A DNA stretch of 64,000 bases from positions 21,123,411 to 21,187,410 of the forward strand of contig NC_067203.1 of the NCBI RefSeq assembly GCF_026262505.1, given 5' to 3'. Shown here piece after piece: positions 58,359 to 64,000 of the stretch (positions are counted from its first letter, which is position 1; each line of letters opens with the position of its first letter). The notes under the pieces were generated by a model. That model ran no database searches, was not told the origin of the DNA, and saw only the letters and a list, made by a program, of their open reading frames with translations. The translations under genes and the position numbers were made by a program. Source of the stretch: Trichomonas vaginalis G3. Taxonomy: Eukaryota; Parabasalia; Trichomonadida; Trichomonadidae.

Positions 58359-61300
58359 TTATATATCATAATAGAACCCACTCGTACCAAGCTTTACTTT
58401 CTTCCTGACTGAGTTTTTAACTCTTCTTTTTCCTTCATTGCCACTACTTTCACTAGATGAAGTAACTTCTTCACTACTTTCTACAACTCTTCTTCTTTGG
58501 TGTCGCTTTTGGTAACTTGCCCTCTGCTTCAAGTTGTTGCATCTTTGCCTCATGTTCACCTAGTATACGTGTCCTTTTTTGCCTTTGGGCTCTGGTCGCC
58601 CATCTCAGGTAACCTATATCCTAGAAAGATTTTGTCATAGTTTGTATTTGAGTCTTCGCGTATTGTTTGCATGACTCTTTCCTGAGTTTCCGGTTCAAGC
58701 TCTTCAAACAGAGCTTGTCCATATGGAATAAGCTCGTTTCCAAATATATGTTTTTGTAGCCATTCTGGTTTTCTTTCCATGTTACCAATAATATCTTTTG
58801 TGAATGGGAAAGCTTTTACCCAATGTTTCAGTCTTGCGTCATTTATTTCTGTAGTTGGTTTTATTTTGTCAAGGAACATGTTTTTCAATACTAACATTTC
58901 ATTTGGTACTGTCCATTTGAGTTTTCTTAAATATTCATCCCTTCTCGGTTCATTGTCTGCAAAGTAAGTTTTTTATGACATTTTGTAAACTTTCGTTTGC
59001 AAGGTCATGTACAATAGGTTCTCTTCCTTCTCTATCCCTAACTTTCTTTCTAAACTCTTCACCAAATATACCATCTCTATGGTTCTGTGTAGTTCTTTGA
59101 GATAAATGTTCTAGAACGTCAGGTGTTATATTTCCATCAGCCATGTTCATTTCATACCGGTCCAAAATATCTGCATCTTTCATATCTTTCAATGGCATTA
59201 AAGCCGCGCTGAAAATACCAGCTACATCTGGTTCACCATTCACTTCCATTGCGTCTACAACTTCTTGGAATTGTGGTTGTAAGTTTATGAACCACCTATC
59301 CGGATTAGCTTTATGACCCCATCTCATTGTAGTTCCATAGTCTGCAGAAACAAAAGTAGGTTTGTTTCCATATTGGTTAGGTTCTGAATGAACTTTAAAC
59401 AATGTTTCATTTCTATATGTTTTGTTGAAATTTAACCTTTTATTTTCACCGAGTTCATCCAAAGATTGAACGTTATATGCTCGTAAGTAAAAAGGATTGT
59501 TGTATTTGCGTACACTTTCTTTCAGTTCTTCCATTCTATGCTGAATATTTTCATCTGATGTTGGAGTCTTTTGTATGTCGGCGAACATTTTTCGATATTC
59601 TTCTACTATGTCAGCCGAATTTTTCTTAGACTCTTGGAAAGATTCCATATTCCCCGCATACACTTGTTGAGGGTCAAGATTTTTCGGCTGTTCCAAATCT
59701 TCATCTAGTTCTGTGAAGTTAGTTTCCAAAGGAGGGACTTGTTCGTTTCCTTCAGGCTCTTCTAGCTGTTGTTGCTGAACTATTTCTTCCATGTCTGGTT
59801 GTATCTGAACTTCTTCCTGTGGAGTTTCTTGTACCTCATCTGCTGGCATTTCATATATTCCGAGACCGTTTTTAAAAAGTTCCCTATCTAAGTCATCCGG
59901 ACTCATAAACCTTTCTTCTTTCGTTCCGTCTCTATTTTTTACGCGTTTCATGAAGAGAGTTGAATTATCATTTAGCTCTGACACCAAATATCTCGGAGTA
60001 AATTCAGTCATGTCATTTGGATGATATGCTATTAAATCATATCCCTTAGCGAGCTTGTATTTTCCAGGTTTGAAATTATATCCCATTTGGTGCTGAACCA
60101 TAAAGCTAAATAGGTTCGGGTCAGTATTTCCTTCCTTGAACTTTCTAATAGCTTCTTTATATCTGTCACTAAAGTCAAGAGTATCTGGGTAACCATAGTC
60201 TTCCTTAAGCATTTTTAAGAATTCTTGGTTTCCTTGTTCTCTACTTCTTTTATGTCCTTGCTCTGTTTGTGGTTGTTGTGGTGCAGTGTTTTGAACTGTT
60301 GGTTGCTGTGCAGTGTTTTGAACTGTTGGTTGTGGTGCAGTGTTTTGAACTGTTGGTTGTTGTGTTGGTTGTTGTGTTGGTTTTGGTGCATGCCTGTGTC
60401 TGTGTCCATGTGACGATGTAAATGTTTTAGGTAGTCCTGGTGCAGGTGCTTCTCTTGGAGGGTTTGGTGGTATATAAGTTCCACTAGCTAGTATATAAGT
60501 TCCACCAGCTGGTATATAAGTTCCACCAGCTGGCACATATGTTCCATCTGCAGCATAATGTCCTACCTGACTTTTCGTTTTTAAGAAAGCATTTACTAGG
60601 TCTGTTTTGGTCTGTTGTAACTCTTTTTCTTGACTTTCCACAACAGTTGCTCTAACGGCGTCATAGGCACTTTGAACTGCCTGTCTCGTTGCTGCATCTG
60701 TTATTTTCGTCATATTTTGTGCTACTTCTCTTAACTCTTTGTCGAAACCTTCAGACTTCAGTTTCTTTCCAGATGAGAAGTCGTTCACTAGTTTCACCTT
60801 ACTATGAAGAGCTTCGAAGGCGTTCTTAAAGTCAGCATTCATTAAAGCTTCATTTGAACTGTCTTCATCCGCTTGTATTTTTGTCCTTATTGACCCTATA
60901 AGTTGGGCTGCTTTAGCGTTGGCTTGGGCGTCTAACCAGTCATTATTAGCTTTTATATATTCTGCGCTTTTCATTGCCTTTTGCATGGCTGCGTCGTTAT
61001 TTTTACTTTCTTGTGCTAAGTTTTCATACTGTACGGTTTGGTTTTGCAACTGTAAAAGTTTTTCTGCCTTTACATTTGCTTCAACTTCTTTTTTATACTC
61101 ATCGCTATCCATATATGTCTTCAGGGCTTTTTGTTTTATTTCTTCATCTTTCAGTACTTTATATTGAGTAGTATGGTTTTTCAAATTTATAACATCTTGT
61201 TCCATTTTTGCTACTTCTGCTGCTTTTTCTGACACTTTTTTTGCATATTCCTCTGTACTTAGTTCTTTCAGTTGTTCTTCTTTCTTCTTTTTCTCTACGT

Positions 61301-61688
61301 TTAACTCATTGAGTTTCTTTGTGTGTCTGTCATATTCTAGTTTCTTTTCGTTTTCACTTATTTGTTTCTGTATGTCTATGTTTGACTTTTTGACATCTGT
61401 TATTTGATTTTTGAGTGAACTCAAATTCATTTGACTTTGAGGGTTATAAGCTGTTCCGTCTGCAGCTCCACCATAGCCTGCCATTTTCGCTAAAAGTGCC
61501 GCTCTTAAACCTCCACTCTGTGCACCAATAACTCGGCTTAAAAGCATAGGGTTGCTTGACATTTGTTGCAACATAGTGGGGTCATTCATCATTTGTTGTT
61601 GCAACTGTTGTTGTGGTGTCAGTTTTACTATTGGATGTTTCAATGCTCCCTTCCTCTTACGTATATTCTTACGTAGCTTACGTGGCAT
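58359..61688 (-). pseudogene. Large Gln-rich, coiled-coil Polinton protein (copy 2), broken
   Basis: About 1,110 codons. The ATG at 61688 (MPRKLRKNIRKRKGALKHPI) is used; open codons further up lack ATG. Order: basic N-terminus, Gln-rich (TPQQQLQQQ), long Lys/Glu coiled coil (about 110-330), GGTYIPA repeats near 400, His-rich HGHRHRH, QPTVQNTAP repeats, a folded part, an acidic Gln/Glu-rich part, and a Ser/Lys tail ending GTSGFYYDI. It is the outermost gene on this side. Probably virion or scaffold; unproven. Broken. Confidence 0.65.
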
Positions 61689-61952
61689 TTTAAGTGAAGT
61701 AAAAAACGGTTTTTGACAGATGTTTATATGACACTTTTTGTTCAGCACAAAAAACTACTCGGTCAAAGTGTTGTCAGTTTTGTAAAATAACCGTCCTATC
61801 TCATTCTATAAGGGGGAAAGTCTTCTCAAAGTATACTTCCTTGGAACGCCTGTAACTTTTCCTGTAGCGACGATAGACCCTTACTTGTCCGGACAAAGTT
61901 ATACTAAACATCTTCAGGGCTAGAGGGCACGAAGTGCCTGGAGGCCCCACTA

Positions 61953-61983
<31 letters not shown>
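61689..61983. repeat. Right terminus of copy 2
   Basis: An AAAAAGTGTCATATAAA motif lies before the large gene (inverted), then about 150 bases unique to this end, then the 56-bp inverted repeat (61899-61954) and a T-tract of 29. Confidence 0.9.
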
Positions 61984-61984
<1 letters not shown>

Positions 61985-61989
61985 CATTT
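61984..61989. repeat. Target site duplication TCATTT, right of copy 2
   Basis: Matches the hexamer at 37565-37570. Confidence 0.75.
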
Positions 61990-62212
61990 CCCATCATAAA
62001 GTCTCTCATTCAATATTGAGTAGAAGAGTACGATAAGGAGACATTTCGGATGAAAATAAATCATTCAATGATAAAGAAACTGTGAATGATCATTTTTGAT
62101 GATGTAATTGCGAAAGATTTATTTAGTGAACAAACTTTATACTAAGGACATTAATATCTATAAAAAAGTAAGCATTTATTCATAAAACAATATTATATAA
62201 TAAATAGATATT

Positions 62213-64000
62213 TCACTTTAATTCTGAAAAGTTGAGGATCTTTTCTTTAAGAAGATTAATATCTTTGTGTCCTGATTCAGTTTGTGTGTTTCCCTCTAAA
62301 GAGCTGATTTCATCTTCCAAACTTTTGATTTCTTCGTTGATTTCAAGAAGAAATGCATCTGATGTCTCTGCAAATTCGATGAAGAAGTCTTTCTGTGATT
62401 TCTTCGGTGTTTCTTCGTTGATTTCTGTCTTACTAAGAGCAACCATCATTCGGTAATAATCTTCTGTCTGGAATGTTCTTTTCTCAGTTGGATTTTTGTT
62501 TTCAGAAACAACTTGTCTGAACAAAAGATCCCTTTCTTCATTCAAGTTACTCAAATTCCTCAACAATGAAACTTTATTGTTTTGATGTTTAGAAATAACT
62601 TCAAATGATTCTGTTTCTTTGTTGTTCGTAATTTTGAACTTATCAATAAGTTCATAAAACTCTTTAGCATTGAACAAAGGTTTGATCTTAGGATATTTCA
62701 TTAATTCGATTGTCTTCTTCAATCTCAAATTTGTTTTGAGATTTTCGATCAACAAATCATCAAAAGAATTATAATCTTCTGTTTGAGAAATGTCATCATC
62801 AACCAAAAGAGAAAGAGCTGCTGACATTTTGTTTTCTGATTTGTTCATTTCTCTTTTAGAAGAAATAAATGAAATCAATTCATCTTTAAGTTGATTTTTC
62901 TTCATCTTAAGAGATAATGTGTTTTCTGTTGCTTTTTGTTTATTTGTTTTAGCAATTTCTAGTTCTTTTTCAAATTCTTTGAGTCTTTCTGCTTCAAAAT
63001 TGATTTTATTTTGTTTATTCTCTTCAAAATGATCAATCTTTGATTTCATTTGATTGATTTCTTCTTTTATTTGTTTGTTCACATTTTGTGATTCTTCGAA
63101 ATGAATTCGAGAAACGTCATACTGTGAAATTTCATCAGCCAAACTAAAAAGATAAAAATTATTTTTGTTTTTAAACAAAGAAGAATCATTTTGTAATTCA
63201 ACATGTCTGAAATTCAAAATCAAGTTATACATCTCTGGATTCTGCGAAAAAGTAACATTCATCATGAACAAAACTGATGAAACATAATGAATTAAAACTG
63301 AAATTTTCTTTCGAAACATGACAACTTCAAATGAATTTCTGTATTGACGATTCTTCGTTAATTTGTCTAAAACCATTTGTGGAATATCACTTATTATACC
63401 ATGAATATCATAAAGCGTTAATTTGTTTTGAATAAAAGAAAATTCTTTCAATAACTTGTCACTTTTTGTCAATTTTTCATTGAAATCAATTGATTTCAAG
63501 AAATTTGAACTTGAAATTAAAGAAAACAAAATTTCTAACTGAGAAGAGAAAGATAAATAAAGTTTTTTGAAGTTAACAAACGGCCATAAACTATCTAACT
63601 TCGACAACAAAATTTCTGGGATTTTGTGTGCTTCAAAATCATTTATAAAATTCTTTAAATTGCATTTCATCATTGAATCAATCTCTGACAATAAAAGAGT
63701 TATTCCAATTTTCTTGTCATTGCAAATTAAATTATATTCTAATAGGAATTTCAGCTCTTTCGAAATATACTGGAAAATAGAGAAATCAAAGCAATATCGC
63801 ATTATATTTCTTGGATTTGGTTCAATCAATTTTTGACAAATAAAAATAAACGATTTTTGATTAGAAATATAATTTTTGATTTCTTCTAATTCAAAATCAA
63901 GAGAATCACTCTCAACTTTCGTAACAAAAAGAGCAATTTTTTGTTCAATTGTCTCGAATTCTGGAAATTGGCCGACCAAAAGTGAAGTGAAAAATTGATA
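62213..64000 (-). CDS. Coiled-coil protein, 5' end outside the window
   Basis: At least 595 codons, open to the right edge without an ATG at the start of the visible part, so the N-terminus is missing. The first 280 visible residues are helical and Leu/Phe-rich. Residues about 300-400 are a strong coiled coil (INQMKSKIDHFEENKQNKIN, KEFEKELEIAKTNKQKATEN). Another coiled segment closes the protein (EEIKSLEDEISSLEG). No motif of motors, kinases or membrane proteins. A cytoskeletal or scaffold role is likely in general terms. No family recognised. Confidence 0.75.
   Translation of the reverse strand, partial: YQFFTSLLVGQFPEFETIEQKIALFVTKVESDSLDFELEEIKNYISNQKSFIFICQKLIEPNPRNIMRYCFDFSIFQYISKELKFLLEYNLICNDKKIGITLLLSEIDSMMKCNLKNFINDFEAHKIPEILLSKLDSLWPFVNFKKLYLSFSSQLEILFSLISSSNFLKSIDFNEKLTKSDKLLKEFSFIQNKLTLYDIHGIISDIPQMVLDKLTKNRQYRNSFEVVMFRKKISVLIHYVSSVLFMMNVTFSQNPEMYNLILNFRHVELQNDSSLFKNKNNFYLFSLADEISQYDVSRIHFEESQNVNKQIKEEINQMKSKIDHFEENKQNKINFEAERLKEFEKELEIAKTNKQKATENTLSLKMKKNQLKDELISFISSKREMNKSENKMSAALSLLVDDDISQTEDYNSFDDLLIENLKTNLRLKKTIELMKYPKIKPLFNAKEFYELIDKFKITNNKETESFEVISKHQNNKVSLLRNLSNLNEERDLLFRQVVSENKNPTEKRTFQTEDYYRMMVALSKTEINEETPKKSQKDFFIEFAETSDAFLLEINEEIKSLEDEISSLEGNTQTESGHKDINLLKEKILNFSELK

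Larger units (their letters stand above)
37571..61983 (+). mobile_element. Polinton/Maverick copy 2, 24.4 kb, fossil with both ends
   Basis: Both termini are in the window. The left is an A-tract (37571-37597) then GGTAGTGGGGCTTCCAGGCA; the right is the inverted counterpart then a T-tract (61955-61983). TCATTT flanks both sides. Parts from left: methyltransferase, small membrane protein, three small or unknown proteins, fibre, integrase, three small proteins, polymerase B, accessory cassette (46.4-50.3 kb) with HNH protein, unknown genes, packaging ATPase, helicase, probable minor capsid, unknown genes, major capsid, large Gln-rich protein. Integrase, polymerase, ATPase and capsid together define the family. 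The left half looks mostly whole. The right half is broken, with roughly 20-25 breaks, some of which may be draft-sequence errors. Near identity with copy 1 implies youth. Confidence 0.96.

Overview
This window looks like the nuclear genome of Trichomonas vaginalis or a very close parabasalid. The evidence is AT-rich DNA, host genes without introns, short intergenic regions, a secreted BspA-like leucine-rich repeat protein, an ankyrin protein, and above all two large Polinton/Maverick elements of the type that fill that genome. Attribution is from family recognition only; no search was run.

Layout. (1) 1-18454: a Polinton copy (copy 1) whose left tip lies just outside the window. It is reversed relative to copy 2, holds a 67-base assembly gap at 9062-9128, and carries adenine-methyltransferase sequence at both ends. 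(2) 18455-37564: a 19 kb host island with a PP2A B56-like subunit, a type I DnaJ/HSP40 with a CaaX end, an MFSD5-like transporter, a glycine-rich protein, a damaged HMG-box gene, a 1.03 kb non-autonomous DNA transposon, a Gln-rich protein, a BspA-like protein, a nucleoside hydrolase and an ankyrin protein. (3) 37571-61983: Polinton copy 2, 24.4 kb, with both termini, poly(A)/poly(T) tips and a 6-bp target duplication TCATTT. (4) 61990-64000: a host coiled-coil gene running off the right edge.

The two Polintons share a backbone: D12-class DNA adenine methyltransferase, small membrane or amphipathic proteins, a bacteriophage-like tail-collar fibre, a retroviral-type integrase, a protein-primed family B DNA polymerase, a D5-like/superfamily 3 helicase, a probable minor capsid protein, the major capsid protein and a large Gln-rich repeat protein. 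Copy 2 also has an A32/FtsK-like packaging ATPase and a GC-richer accessory cassette (46.4-50.3 kb) with an HNH protein and several unknown small genes. Both copies are broken fossils: copy 1 throughout (roughly 25-30 breaks), copy 2 mainly in its right half (roughly 20-25), with its left half looking whole. Shared stretches are nearly identical, so both are young.

The most noteworthy signals are the phage-type fibre with exact 66-bp repeats, the accessory cassette with host-like initiator motifs, the mixed ancestry of copy 1 around its gap, the methyltransferase-bearing long terminal repeats, the outward-facing small frame in the termini, and the TTGGCAATT-rich MITE.
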